A DNA stretch of 64,000 nucleotides, taken from contig OX465600.1 in the NCBI GenBank assembly GCA_950022295.1, positions 314,040,031 to 314,104,030 of the forward strand, in the 5' to 3' direction. The notes beneath the pieces are model-generated. The model worked only from the letters and a program-made list of their open reading frames with translations. It ran no database searches and was not told the DNA's origin. Below are positions 43,665 through 57,323 of the stretch, piece by piece. This stretch comes from Bromus sterilis (lineage: Eukaryota; Streptophyta; Magnoliopsida; Poales; Poaceae). The position numbers and the translations under genes are program-made. How positions within the stretch are numbered: the first letter of the stretch is position 1; every line of letters begins with the position of its first letter.

Positions 43665-46600
43665 TGTTAGATTAAAAACATCATGTATGCCACAAGATCA
43701 TGAACTGCTTGCAATCTAGATCACCTAGATAACATGAAAAACAGAGAGGTATAGGGTAATTACGGATGGATGTAGTCGACATCGTCGCCTGCTTGATGCA
43801 GGCTTGATCTGTAGTGGAAGTAGTCGACGAAGATCCGTAGACGTAGTAGATGTCCGTCCGAGACTAGCCTTCCCGTTACTTGTGCGCAGACTACAATCGT
43901 AGTAGTTTAGGGTTTGTGAGCGGAGCAGCTCGGCTGGGGATGAATGAGATCGATAGCCAGCCGCCAGGCTCCCCTCTGTTTATATGCGCACGTAACGGGG
44001 GGGGGGGGCAAAACCACGAGTTGGTTAGGGTGCCCCCGATTAGGGCGTTTTTGTTACGTACGGGTGAGGTCCCGAACGTTGGTACATGGGCCTCTCCTTT
44101 AACGTGTTTAGTTGACTGCTTAATTAAATAAACGGCCTGATTAAAAAAACGTGACGGTCCTAACAGGATTAAACTTGACAGATCAACCAACATTCTCCCC
44201 TTTGATCGTTAGGTTTAACTTCATTCGCCCATTCTCCATAGGAATAATATGTCAAAGTGAGGCGTTACAACAGATAATAAAGTCCCGTTGAAACTCAACA
44301 CTTATGGCATACCGGCCTATTTTGAAATGGATAACATTGTTCTTTTGGGAGTGGTTCTTTACGATGGACCCTTTTATTCCAGAATCACAAGACTTCCAGT
44401 AATCCCATGCCGGCAACATGCTCACGAAAAATACTGGGTGGTAAGCCTTTAGTTAGTGGATCTGCAAGCATATGTGTCGTACTTATATGCTTAACTTTAA
44501 TGGTTTGATCCTGGATTCTATCTTTAACAACACGGAACTTGATGTCGATATGCTTGGCAGCAGCATTTGACTTGTTGTAATTGTATAGAAGACTGCAGGT
44601 TCATTATCGCAGTACAATAAGAGTGGTTTAGAAATGCTATCAACCACTTTAAGTCCGGGAATAAAATTCTTTAGCCATACAGCCTGCCCTGTGGCCTCGT
44701 AACATGCTACAAATTCCGCATGCATCGTAGATCCAGTGGTTAAAGTTTGTTTGGAGCTTTTCCATGATATGGCTCCTCCCGCGAGTGTGAATATATAACC
44801 TGACGTGGATTTCTTACTATCCACACACTCGGCAAAATATGAATCTGAGTAACCAATGACTTCTAGGTTATCAGACCTTTTATATGTAAGCATGAGATCT
44901 TTAGTGCCTTGCATATAACGCAAGACTTTCTTTGCGGCCTTCCAGTGGTCTAGTCCTGGATTTGATTGGAATCTGCCAAGCAACCCAGTTACCAAGGCTA
45001 GATCAGGGCGTGTACAAACTTGAGCGTACATTATGCTTCCGACAGCTAAAGCATAAGGAATCGTCTTCATCTCATCAGTTTCAAGTTTGTTCTTGGTACA
45101 TTGAAATGCCCCAAACTTGTCGCCCTTTACTATAGGAGCAGGTGAGGCCGAGCACTTATGCATATTGAATTTCTTCATTACTCTCTCAAAGTATGCCTTT
45201 TGTGATAGTCCTAATATTCCTCTTGACCTATCTCGATGAATCTCGATGCCGAGGTATACGAAGCTTCACCAAGGTCCTTCATATCAAAATTGTTTGACAG
45301 AAAATTCTTGGTTTCATGTAGCATGTCCTTATCGCTACTGGCCAACAATATGTCATCAACATATAGGACTAGTATTGTGAACCTACTGCCTTTAAATTTA
45401 ACATATATGCAGTTGTCCACATCATTTTCTATGAAACTAAAAGTTCTGATAATTTTATCGAACTTGAGGTACCATTGTCTTGAAGCTTGATTCAAGCCAT
45501 AGATGGATTTATTCAGACGACATGCTAAATGTTCCTTTCCTTCTACAACAAAACCTTCCGGATGAGTCATATAAACATCTTCATCAAGGGTCAACATTTA
45601 GAAAAGTCGTCTTAACATCCATTTGATGTAATTCTAGATCGAAATGAGCTACAAGAGCCATTATGATTCTAAAAGAATCTTTAGATGACACAGGGGAGAA
45701 GGTCTCGTTGTAATCAATTCCTTCTCTCTGTGTGAAACCTTTTTCCACAAGTCTAGCCTTAAACCTTTCGATATTCCCTTTGGCATCATACTTTGTTTTA
45801 TAGACCCATTTGCAGCCTACTCTTTTTGCACCATTAGGAATTTATACTAAGTCCCAAACATTGTTTGAGACCATAGATTTCAACTCATCTTCCATGGCAA
45901 GTTGCCATTTGGACGAATTCATACTTTTGATGGCTTCTTTATAGGAGGTTGGATCCTCCATCTTTCCTATGTCACATATATCTTCACTCATATAAGTGAC
46001 ATAATCATCGAGATGGCTTTCTTTCTTACTCGGTGTGTTCTTCTCACAGGAGGGGGTGGTGGAGGAGCATCATTGTTTTGAGGGTCATCTTCATTACCTG
46101 ACTGGTGATCCTCTTCTACTTCTGGATTACCATTATTTTCAGGATCACCATTAGCTTCATGACCTGAGGTACTGGATTCAGGATCAACATTAGAGGTCAC
46201 TATTCTTGGTAGTGGCAGAACGATCTCTTGGATAGCTGGGGATGGAGCACACACCCGTTTCTCCTGAAGATTGATCTCTCTTATTTTTGTGACTTCATTA
46301 TCCTCCAAAAATACTGCTTGTCGGGTTTCCACATACTTGGTGGTGTGACCCGAATAATAGAAACGATATCCCTTTCCCCTATGAGGGTATCCAATGAAGA
46401 AACAACTAAATGTCTTTGGATATAATTTCTTAAGTTGTGGATTGAAAATCCTAGCTTCAGCGGGGCAACCCCGCACACGTAAGTAATTCAAGCTCGGTTT
46501 TCTTCCCATCCACATTTCGTAAGGTGTGTTCGGTGCTGCTTTAGTACGAGCAAGATTTAGCACATGTGCGGCCGTCTTTAATGCCTCCATCCATAGGGTC

Positions 46601-46770
46601 ACCGATAAACTTGCATGACTAAGCATGCTTCGGACCATATCCATAAGTGTGCGGTTTCGACGTTCAGCCACGCCATTTTGTTGAGGTTCACCAGGCATTG
46701 AATACTGGGCAACAATTCCATTCTCAGCGAGAAACTTAGCAAAAGGTCCTGGAATTTTCCCATAAGGAGC
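43665..46770 (-). mobile_element. Copia element C, 3' part, inserted in the ARM-like gene
   Basis: The minus-strand 3' LTR is at 44192-43665 (TGTTGGTTGATC start), with the pol remnant above it to 46770. There it is interrupted by element B. The predicted target duplication next to the LTR end is AGTCT (43660-43664), and its partner is outside the window. It is the same family as element D, in the opposite orientation. Confidence 0.85.
44483..46770 (-). pseudogene. Copia C integrase-RT-RNase H pseudogene
   Basis: Reads integrase C-terminal half ('NGVAERRNRTLMDMV', 'GCPAEARIFNP'), then reverse transcriptase with YVDD (45352-45363, minus), then RNase H ('VIGYSDSYFAECVDS', 'LLYCDNEPAVFY'). Three main frames (46827-45988, 45597-45211 and 45178-44483) are separated by shifts and stops, including breaks near 45980, 45600 and 45200. 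It is less degenerate than copy D. The integrase N-terminal part and gag lie beyond the B insertion. Confidence 0.85.
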
Positions 46771-48448
46771 TGTTGGGATACGGGGCAGAAAACACAAAAT
46801 TTTCATACCTACGGTACCCGAACCCAAGATCTATGCTATGGCGATGTAAAGTAACAGAGGGAATCGGTGTTCATACCTTTGAAGACCGAAAGAGGGAAAC
46901 GTTCTTGCGAACGTGGCTGGTGTAGACTCGGAACTACGACCTCCCTGTCGTGTAGAAGACCACCACCGGCGAGGATGACTCCCGATAAACCTCCAGCGAC
47001 GAAGTAGCACCATAGGTGTAGTGCCTCGAAGAGATTATACACGTACGGTACAATCGATGTTCCTCCCGGGCCCCGAACCAGGCGAGCAATGGAAGAAAGA
47101 CGTCTATGGATCCCGACTCCAGCAGAACGACGGCCTGCCTTATGGTGGAGAACTCCAATCCAGGTACAGACTCCAAACAAGGGGAGTCCACTTCCGGGAA
47201 GGAGAAGGAGATATTGGTGTGTTGGAAAAACGGGGGTCTACCCCTCCTTATATAGGCCAAGGGGGGGGTGCTATCCTCCTCCCCTCCCCCATGTGGGACT
47301 AAACTCCCAAGGGGGGGGGAGTGCGCCGGCCAAGGGGGTGGTGGGCCCCACCCTTGGCGCCAAGCCCAAGGGGGAGACCCCCTCCTCCCTTAATGGGCCC
47401 CATGGGCCCATTTAGCCTTTTCCCATTTTTTTAACTTTTTTAATATGTTTTAAATATTTAATTCAGATAATTAAATAATAAAACATTATTAAAACAGTTG
47501 AACTATTCAAAATGTCCGGAAACCATTCCGTCCTCTTCCGGTGATTCCTCCTATTTCACCGATTGATCCCGTAACTGTTCTATGCATCGATTGCCCTTAA
47601 GTGTAACACCCTAACGGTCCGGGAAACAACAGACATGGCCGAGACTCTTCTCATTGACCAATGACTAGTCAGTTGGACCTGGTTACAATCCTTGACAGCC
47701 CCTGCGCTTCCATCGAATGAACTTCGATCGCTTTTGGAAACCGTTAACGATACGACATAATCCCTTTGTGCTGCGGTACTTTGTTTGTCCGAGGTTTGAC
47801 CGTCGGTATCCTACATACCGTGTTAACATCTCGTTCACAACAAACAACTTCTCTCGTCCATGATCATTGCATCTCTTGTGACCTAGTCACGTCCTTGCAA
47901 GGTGTTGATGCAATATCACCGAGTGGGCCAAGAGTACCTGTCCTGTCACAAGGACTGACAAATCCCGCTCTGATCTATTAACATACTCATCAACCATCTA
48001 TTTCGGAATACCCAAAGTGCACCGTTATAGCCAGTATATTTCAGTCAGGCGGTGGGATACAAATCAAAGTCTCCTCATAGATGACAATTACGTATGATCA
48101 TTACGGTCTAAGGACTAAGCCATACGTTACAAAGTCATAGCAACGCTGAACTATGTGACTCGATCACATTGCAATACTTTAGGTGGGTGTACGTCCGTCA
48201 CATCATTCCCCTTAACGATATGACCTCATTGTGAATGGACTTAAGTGTCGCCATGATCAGGAAAGCTTGATCAATCAATTGCCCAATGAGATAGTTTACC
48301 CGAGTTAAACTACGGACCATGTTTTATACTACACCTGTATTAGTATTTCCATGTAATACAATTATAGCGCAGTATAAAACGTATTATGAACAAAACGGAT
48401 ATGTGACAAATATCTTTATTAATTTGTCTCTAGGGCACATATCCAACA
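46771..48448 (-). repeat. 3' LTR of Copia B (1678 bp)
   Basis: On the minus strand it begins TGTTGGATATGTGCCCTAGA and ends GTATCCCAACA. The polypurine tract lies just upstream (GTGGGAGAC). A TATA-like 'ctatataagg' lies near 47256-47247 (minus). The start resembles the Angela/BARE/WIS type LTR start, pointing to a related Copia lineage. Confidence 0.88.
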
Positions 48449-48644
48449 GTCTCCCACTTGCACTAGAGTACAAATTACACTAGTTTACATCAGTTATGTA
48501 TCTAACACCAATGGTCTCTCGGTGTTCTTCAAACTTGCCCTGTGGAAGAGGTTTAGTCATCGGGTCTGCTACGTTCAGATCCGTATGTATCTTGTGAATC
48601 CTAGTGTGTCCATCCCTGACGTAGTCTCGCGTCACATGGAACTT

Positions 48645-50147
48645 TCAGAGGATGTGCTTGGTTGTGGAGTGAGTTCTTGGCTCCTTCGCGTTAGCAATGG
48701 CACCTGTGTTGTCGCAGAAGATTCCCACGGGGTCAGTGCAGCTGGGAAAGATGCCAAGCTCGATCACGAACTTCTTCAGCCACAGCGCCTCGTTTGACGC
48801 TTCGCAAGCGGCAATATACTCCGACTCCATTGTAGATTGGGCGACGACTGACTGTTTGCCGCTCCTCCAGCTAATTGCGCCACCGTTCAACATGAAAACA
48901 TATCCCGACTGGGATTTCGAGTCATCTAGATCTGAGCCGAGGCTTGCGTCAACGTAACCCTTTACGGTGAGCTCCTCATCATCTCCTCCATAAACGAGAA
49001 AGAGATCCTTGGTTCTTCTCAAGTACTTAAGGATGTTCTTTACTGCTGTCCAGTGAGCCATTCCCGGGTTACTCTGGTAGCGATTAGTCATACTAATGGC
49101 CAACGCTAAATCCAGTCTGGTACATAACATAGCATATATGAGAGAACCTATGGCTGAGGCATAGGGCTTTGAGGACATCTCCTCCTTCTCTTTTGCTGTG
49201 GTTGGGCATTGAGTCACGCTTAATTTGACACCTTTTATAACTGGCAAGAGGCCTCTCTTGGAGTTACCCATACTAAACCTTTTCAATATCTTGTCAATAT
49301 AAGTGCTCTGACTCAAGGCCAACCGTCGATTAGGTCTATCTCTATAGATCTTAATCCCCAATATGTACGCAGCTTCACCTAGGTCCTTCATGGAAAATTG
49401 TCCATTTAGATATTCCTTCACTTCCTCTAAGAATTTCTTATCGTTCCCTATTAGTAATATGTCATCTACATATAACACAAGGAATGCTACAGAGCTCCCA
49501 CTCAGTTTCTTATAGACGCAGAACTCTTCGACGTTTTGGACAAATCCAACAACTTTGATGACCTCATCAAATCGAAGATTCCAGCTCCGAGATGCTTGCT
49601 TCAACCCATAGATGGACCGTTGAAGCTTGCACACCTTACCAGCATTCCTTGGATCGACAAACCCCTCTGGTTGCATCATATACAACTCTTCCTCAATGTT
49701 GCCATTTAGGAATGCAGTTTTCACATCCATCTTCCATATCTCGTAATCATGATATGCAGCTATTGCTAGTAGGATCCGAATAGACTTTATCATCGCTACA
49801 GGAGAGAACGTCTCCTCGTAGTCAACTCCTTGAATTTGTCGGAACCCCTTCGCGACAAGTTGAGCTTTGTACACAGATACGTTTCCGTCTGCGTCAGTCT
49901 TTTTCTTGAAAATCCATTTATTCTCGACGGCCTTGCGGTCCTCGGGAATATCCACCAAAGTCCATACTTTGTTGGTGTACATGGAGTCTATTTCGGATTT
50001 CATGGCTTCAGGCCATTTCTTGGACTCGGGTCCCTCCATTGCTTCTTTGTAACTTGTAGGTTCATCCGACTCATCAGCCGAGATTGCATTCACAAGCTGT
50101 CCGTAAAACTCAGTAGGTTGACGGACTCTTGATGACCTACGGGGCAT
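48645..50147 (-). pseudogene. Copia B RT-RNase H region, open but interrupted
   Basis: About 500 codons without an internal stop. It starts at the A1 insertion border and covers the reverse transcriptase ('WIFKKKTDADG', 'MDVKTAFLNGN', 'IYGLKQASRSWN', YVDD at 49472-49461) and RNase H ('SGYVFMLNGGAISWRS', 'QSTMESEYIAACEA', 'FCDNTGAIANAKEP'). The catalytic core looks preserved. The frame ends at a TGA inside the RNase H end. It is part of a larger pol cut by A1, so no full product can be made from here. Confidence 0.85.
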
Positions 50148-50153
50148 AAAAGG

Positions 50154-52282
50154 TGTTGGAAATATGCCCTAGAGGCAATAATAAAATGTTATTATATATA
50201 TATTTCCATGTTCGTAATTAATGTTTATATTTCTGTGCTATAATTGCAATGACCCTGACTATGAGATTCAGAAGAAAACTCACTTGCATGTGTGGAAATG
50301 TAAACACCAAGAGTTCCTGGTTTAGCCTCTAAGACCAGCTCATGTGCTAACTGATGATTACATTTTCTTAATCATGGACATTGTTCTTGTAACAAGGATG
50401 TCAGTAGCAATGGGAACATATTGTTAGCAGAACAATGATGTTGAACCGACCCCAGTATTGAATGATATACTTAGAGATCACATCGTAACTACGTTATAAG
50501 TCATATCATGATTTGTTATCATATACGTAATTCCTTAGACCATGAGAGTATCGAGTTGCTTCACACAGGAAGACATGCTTTGGTTCTTAGATGAATCCTC
50601 CCATAAATGGGAAGTAGTAAAATAAGTTCTGGGTATGTCAGATGGTGTGGCTAGTGACTGTGATAGTTCAAGAATGGGATTTGCTCCTTCACGATGAAGA
50701 GATATTGACTTTGGGCCCACTCGGTATGACGGTATCCATTATAGTCTGGCCAGACGCATTGTGATTCAGTCACGGGGATACCGGAATACGATAACGAGAA
50801 AATGGACAAACTAGCAAAGAGGATAACGAGTGGCTTGTGTTCAAGAAGTTGTTACACATGGGTGCCAAACATCACTCCTCTAACTTTGTCATATATCACG
50901 AAGCAAAGGGAATGGTACATGAATAAACATAATGGTTCACTCGAAGTTTCTTCGTGTATGTGCGGGAGTCAACATGGGTGTCCATGGCTCCGCTGTTGAT
51001 TATTGGCTATTGACGAAAGGCTGTTGACCTATGTCCGGAAGATGTTCTGAGTCATGTCCGCATTATACCGAACCTATTGGGTCACACACTTAACGAGCAG
51101 TAGTCTGTTAGAATGCTGGAATGGTAGAAGGTTTAGTGGAAGCAAAGCAGAATAGTTCATACGGGTACCGGAAGTAGTTCCGGAGATTTATGGAATAGTT
51201 CATAAGGGCACCAGAAGTAGTTCTGGGTATTTAGGATATGTTCGGATCACTCTGGAGTAGTCCCAGGTGGTTCCGGAACATATGAGAATGGTACTGGGGA
51301 AGTCCTGGATCAACCGGAATAGTTTCCGGATAATCGCTGGGCATCCCGACAACCTTCGCGGTCATCGGGTGGCTTAAACTGTAACTCGGATGGTCTTGGA
51401 AACTATCCGGATGGCTCCGGAACGTCCAAGAACGGTCTCGGAAGGTCCTGGAAGTGCTCCAGAAGTGTCCGGAATGTCCCGAAACGGTCCCGGTATGTCC
51501 CGGAAGGTCCTGGAAGCTTCTAGAAGGTCATGGAAGGTTCCGGGTTGTACCACCCACTACCCCACGCCCCTAGCCTTGGGGGGCAAGCCACCTAGGCTTC
51601 CCTGGCCGGCCAGGGGGTGGGGGGCGCACCAAGGGGAAGGAATCCCCCTCCAGGTGGGAATACCAAAACCCATTATGGCAGGTTTCCGGTGGGAAGGTGT
51701 GGGAAGGTTTGGAAGGCTTGGGAGTCCAAGTTGGACTCCCAATCCTCCTTAGGCTGCGCCCTAGGCCTCTTGGCCACCTATATAAGGTGAGCCAAGGGGA
51801 GGGGGAGAGACACACAACTTGTCCCCAAGGCCTATGCGCCACCCTCCCTCCTCTAAACCCCGTTGCTCCACAATTAGACCCCGGTTTAGACGCTGTTCTA
51901 GATCGGAATCCGTTAGGGTTTTCTCCCTCTAGTTTTCTCGGTGGCGTTCATCTCTGGACGGCGGAGCGCTGCTGGATTTCTGCTACGGGATGTGTGGATA
52001 CTAATGGAGGGGTCGTACCTTCGACCCTTCTTCGAGGAGCTTGTTCATGGGACTTGTCCGTGGGACTAGATCGCGGGACTTGTTCGTGGGATTGATCGAG
52101 GGACTGTTCGTGGGAGAACTTGCGAGATCTACTTCCACTACGTCCACGAGCTTCACCAACTCTACTTCCGCTACATCGGTTGGTGAGCCATGACCTAAAA
52201 CCTTGTATGCAATCTTCTTGGATGATCTTGGGTTCTTGATTCGTAGGCCGAAATTTTTTGTTTTCTACTACGTTTACCAACA
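50154..52282 (+). repeat. 5' LTR of A1 (2129 bp)
   Basis: Starts TGTTGGAAATATGCCC and ends TTTACCAACA. It has a TATA box (CTATATAAGG, 51778-51787), a perfect 9-bp-arm inverted repeat (GGAGTCCAA/TTGGACTCC, 51721-51739) and a region dense in GGAA/TTCC words with a heat-shock-element match (51513-51525). Confidence 0.92.
51513..51525 (+). promoter_or_regulatory. Perfect three-unit heat shock element motif in the A1 5' LTR
   Basis: GAAgcTTCtaGAA matches the canonical nGAAnnTTCnnGAAn pattern without a mismatch, about 250 bp upstream of the LTR TATA box. The same 13 bases are at 58643-58655 and 61723-61735. Function is not tested. Confidence 0.6.
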
Positions 52283-53638
52283 GCGGTATCATGAGCGATC
52301 CTTGTTTAGATGCATGTTTAGGTAGATCATATGTTGATATGAGGCATTGATTTTCTTGTTTGCTTCCCTATCATGTGATCTTTTCTTTGCTCGACGGCAT
52401 GATGTGATTTTGCTACAAGGTTTAAGTTTTACCATGATCCTTCTATGCTGCTCTTAGTATGCTGGTTGCCTTGATCATGGACTACATCAAATTCCTTGGA
52501 TCTCATCCTAGTCTTGCTATAGAAAATTTTACATGAACGGGCTTGTGGATTTTATGAACTCAAATCCACACGGGGGTCACGTGTTTAACGAAGTTTGGCT
52601 TGTGGCATTAGTTGCTACACGCACCCCGTATGTTAAACTAGCAACAAAAGAAGTATCGTGTTTTGTTTTGTCTAGGGTTTCTCGTTTGCCTTGTAAACCT
52701 GCTTAACAACCACGATAAAATTTGCAACAACCCGTATAGATAGCGATCTAACTCGTTTTTGCAGAGAATGCATGTGATGTGGTATAGCCTTCAAGATTTG
52801 CAATGTGTTTTGTATGAGATGCTATATGATGTAATATTTTTGCGGCCTGCGAGCCGTAGTACGGCATGATGACTGGAGTCATATGATTGTCACTTAATTA
52901 TGTCCTGCGTGCCATAACTGTTTATTAGCTCGAGGCAAAGCAATAGATAGATGCAAGGTGATGATCTACGATGCGGAGGTGGACCCCGACGCACATGCCG
53001 GAAGCCGTGGTGATGTTCCCGGCGCCAAGGACAAAGTTGGTGGACACGGTGACTTCAACCACGACGACGTGAAGACAATGAAGACTTCACGAAGCAAAGG
53101 GCTATACTATATCACATATTTTTACGAACTGCCTGTGATGTTTATCCCTTTGTTGCACCCTTGTTTGATGCGCGGTAGTCGTGTTTTATTAGGGTGATCT
53201 CTCGCAAAACAATATCAAGTTGATAGTGTTCTCCCAACTGTAGCACCGTCTATACTATGTTTCACACCGGAGCAGGTCATGTCACATGGGTGCACACGTT
53301 TTGTACGCATAAAAGGCGGGTGTGTTAAAAGAACACACAGCGCATTACACTTGGTTGTCTTGACGGTTTGGATAAAAGTTTGCTACCGGAACACGCCCAT
53401 CGAAAGATGAACAAGAATCACCTTTGGCGTGATTGGCAAGTTGGCCTACCGGTCCAGTCCAAGTCATCAGTGATGTCACATCAATGGCGGACGATTGGGT
53501 TGGATCTTGAATCACTCCAGCATCAATTACGAGAGATATTGATCTGAGTGGGAGCGCACTTAGTAATTAAATTGATTAATCACAAGTGCAACTTAATTAT
53601 GAACAAAGTCTTAGTATTTGCATTATCGTTGTAGAATA
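52283..53638 (+). other. A1 leader region
   Basis: 1.36 kb between the LTR and the gag remnant. It is matched by 62514-63863 in A2, with the shared segment 'gatgcggaggtggaccccga'. No ORF of note; the 79-codon frame at 52958-53197 has no recognised similarity. Confidence 0.7.
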
Positions 53639-56600
53639 ATGGCTCGCATTACCACCTTCCCAATTGTTTTTGATTAACTGTATTATCTGGTAAATTCTTT
53701 ACGATTGGTACCGTATTGTGAGGACTATCCTCAATAGTGCCAAGAAGGACCATGTCCTATCGCAAATTTTTGATGCTCTCCCGCTGATGCTATGGATGAT
53801 GGGACTTACGTCCATAATCCAAAATGCTAGAATTCCACCACAGCTAAGTGCATTGTCTTCACCACCATGAAACCCGAACTTCGAAGAGTTTGGGATAGTT
53901 ATGTTATATTCATGGAACTGAAAAATAAGTTTTCAGTAGTAAGACAATTAATGTTGGATATAAGATATCTAGTACAATGTATGATTGTAAGCATTAGTGA
54001 AAATGTTCATTGTGCTCTAAACAAAACTGATAAGTGTGGGATCCAGAAGAACAATGATCATATGATATTGAGGATTAAGGGAAAGGAAGTTCCATAGGGT
54101 GTTAGTAAGACTTACACGCCGAAAAGTCCATGGCCTGCGCCACCCTTGATCATGTGTGATCTTCTGTGAGTAGGAGTGACATTGGAAATAGAACTATGAT
54201 ACGTATAAAGGCAAAAAGAAAGAAGACTGGAATAACCAGCTCAGATATAAAAGTCATACGGAGTTATAGATGAATTCATTGCTGGTCAAGAGATGTAATT
54301 CTTGGGAATCATGATTAAGCAATTAATTGTGGATTATGTATATTGTAATTAAACTGTTGATCACCGGAATATCACATCGATTATTGTTGCAACTCGATGC
54401 AAGAAATACTATGGCCTTTATGACTAGCTAATGATGAGTTTTGACACGCTCGGGAACACGGTAAAAGGTTTACTATACCGTGTGTTGACTCTATGATTAT
54501 CTTCATAATTCATTTTAGAGTTGAGTAAATTGTTACTACACTTTAGCCTTGTTGCAAAACATCATTTTGAATCATGTTTGTTGCAAGAGAGTTGTTCAAA
54601 GCTATGAATAACGTAAAGGCCATACTTCCATTATGAATAGGTTGTATGTTATGAATCTTGATAATAATACTAAACATCCATAACACTGACGCTAAACGTC
54701 GCAAGACTGACAGAAATACCACATAGATGTGGCACTGCCGTTTATCACAAGTGACATAACATGCATGAAGAATTTCCATAAGTGATGGACTTTCGAGTCA
54801 TATGATTATGAATCACTTGACGCTTGCGATCTTTGTCTCGAAGTAATGTGACTAAAACACCGTTGATAGGCCATACATGAACGGGCAACTAAACCATTGG
54901 TAATCATACATGATGATGTGTGTAGTCCAATAAGTGTAGTTGTGTGCAGTGGATTCCCTATCTTCACTCATGAGTTGAAGTAGATATGTGGATATCTATT
55001 CAATAGAGACATACGTCTGAAATCTTTGAAATGTTCAAGGAATTATAGAGTGAAATAGAAATTCATTGTAACGAGAAAATAAAGCTTCTGCAAATTAGAT
55101 TGTAGAGAGTAATATTTGAGTTACAAGTTTAGCGAACGTCTGATGAGTTGTGAAGAAGTGTCATAACTTGCGTCTCCCGGAACACCACTATGAGTAAACA
55201 GTTCGAGAGATGTAATCAAGCCATGTATGACACGGTAAGATCAAATATGACGTTTATCAATTTGTCATTATATTTATTAAAGTTATGCGTTAGTGACTAC
55301 GGCTTTTACACTGAAAAGAGCACCATCAAATCTGTTGAAATGACACCATATTAGATATGATATGGAAATAATAAAACCATATTGTCTTTTCTTAAAATTT
55401 GGGTGTAGGAGACATATGTTTGACATACTCAAAACACCAAATCAGATAAGTGCTACTTTGTGAAGGTTATTCCAAAAGGTTTGGTATTCCTCTATCACTA
55501 CACAAAAGCAAAAATTGTTTGCTGTTAAGAACAATGTGTTTTGAAGAAAATGGTTTCTTACAAAAGAGTGAGTGGGAGGACAGTGCAACTTGTCAAAGAT
55601 TGTTGAATCTTCAGAGAAGTGCGCAGCTGAACCACACAGGTTAGACATAAATCGTACAAACATTCATGATATGTAAAACGAGATATTGTTGTTCGACAAT
55701 AATAAACCTGTGATATACAAAGAAGCATTGATGGACCCTGACTCCGGATTTCGCTAAATGCCAAATAATCCGAGATAGTATCCATGGAAGTAAGTCAAGT
55801 TTTGAACTTGGTAGACCCTCCAAAAGACTAAAAGTCTGGAGAATATATATATGGATCTATAATTGATTCAGATGAAATTGTTTTATCCATAAAGCTCAAC
55901 TCGTTGGAAAATTGTTTTCTAGCAAGTTCAAAGGTTGACTACGGCGAAATAGTTTTGACCGTAGAGATGCTTTAGTCAATTCGGGTTATATTAGCAATTA
56001 CTACATATCTCATTTATAGGATATTGTAGAATGGACGCCAAAACAACGTTCCTACACGGAAAAATAACAAAGGACGTATATGTGATACGACCGGAATGTT
56101 TTGTCGATTCAAAGGATGCTAAAATAAGATGCAAGCCTTGGATGTCCAGTGATGGACTGAAGCTAGCACAATGGAGTTGGAATTTTCGTTATGATGAAAT
56201 TGCCAAAAGAGTGTGTTGTCATCAGGAATAACGAAGATGCTTGAATATTCAAGAAAGTAAGTGGGAGCTGAATGATATTTCTAAAACCTTATGTAGATGA
56301 CATATTGTTGATTAGAAATGATGTAAATTTCTTGACACGAAAAAGGACTTCGTTGGAAATAGTTTTCAGTTGAAGAACTTGGGCTGATATAGCATTAGTA
56401 TTGAGCACAGTGATCTATGAAGATAGTAAGTGCCTGATCATGCTAAAGCCAACACTACATATTGACATGATACTAAAGTAGTTTAGTATGAAATGCCAAG
56501 AAACATGTTCTTGCCAAAGTCGTGGTGAAAAGTTGTTTGCAGAAATCAGTGTTGATGAACACAGATAAGCAAAAACACGTGAATTGAATTCCACTCACCT

Positions 56601-57270
56601 GTGTGTTTGGATTAATCATGTACACCATAATATCTAAAACAACCAGATATGTCCAGTGCTCCAAAAAGTTGTGAGCAAGATACCAAAGTGATCAATATGT
56701 TGATCATTGGACAAACAGTGAAAAGTTAAACTTATGATAGATACGATATGTTTCTCGGAAAATGGAGATAATGAAGAGCTCGTTGTAACAAGTTACACCA
56801 GCTGAATTTTGATGTAAGCAGTTACACCAATTCAGTCTTCATACTTACTCCGATCGATTTTCGATTTTAATTGGGATTATGCGTTTCACACGTAAGGGTG
56901 GCACAATATGGAGGAACTATGTCAAGTTCGATACTGTGGCGAATTCTATAACAGAGGCTAAGTATATTGTTGCTTAAAGAAGTAAGAAGGTGGGTATTTT
57001 GAATCATTAATTCATTTATGAACATGGTATGGTTTCCAAGATGCTTGAAGCTCATGGAACATTTATGAATGATTTCATGAATTATTCTAAAGGAACCAAG
57101 GTCCTGCCAAGTGATTCAAACATATACAAAGCTAAACTGATAAAATTAGTGAATTTTATGATAGCGTGAAAACGCGAAGATATGCAAGATACAAACGGGC
57201 CTGAAACGTCAGATCCGTAGATGAAGTCTATACCACAATTGAAGCGTGCATTACACCGGTATGCCATAGG
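53639..57270 (+). pseudogene. Decayed A1 gag-pol
   Basis: A gag-like start at ATG 53639 reads 'MARITTFPI' and later 'MELKNKFS' in several frames, as in Copia gag. An RT remnant reads 'MDAKTTFLHGKITKDVY' (56031 on) and a YVDD at 56290-56301. Numerous stops and shifts occur. The A1 internal part has no long frame, so this family copy is certainly non-autonomous. Confidence 0.7.
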
Positions 57271-57323
57271 TGTAAAATGCTCAAGCACTGATAATATTAT
57301 TGACTCTAGTGCAAGTGGGAGAC

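Noticed and set aside
46831..47415. Overlapping ORFs in the B LTR
   Set aside because: They lie inside the LTR leader and carry no known domain.
51390..52292. ORFs inside the A-family LTRs (also 58402-59235 and 61584-62511)
   Set aside because: They lie in U3/R/U5 sequence, overlap on both strands and recur in each LTR copy. They are GC-rich LTR artefacts.
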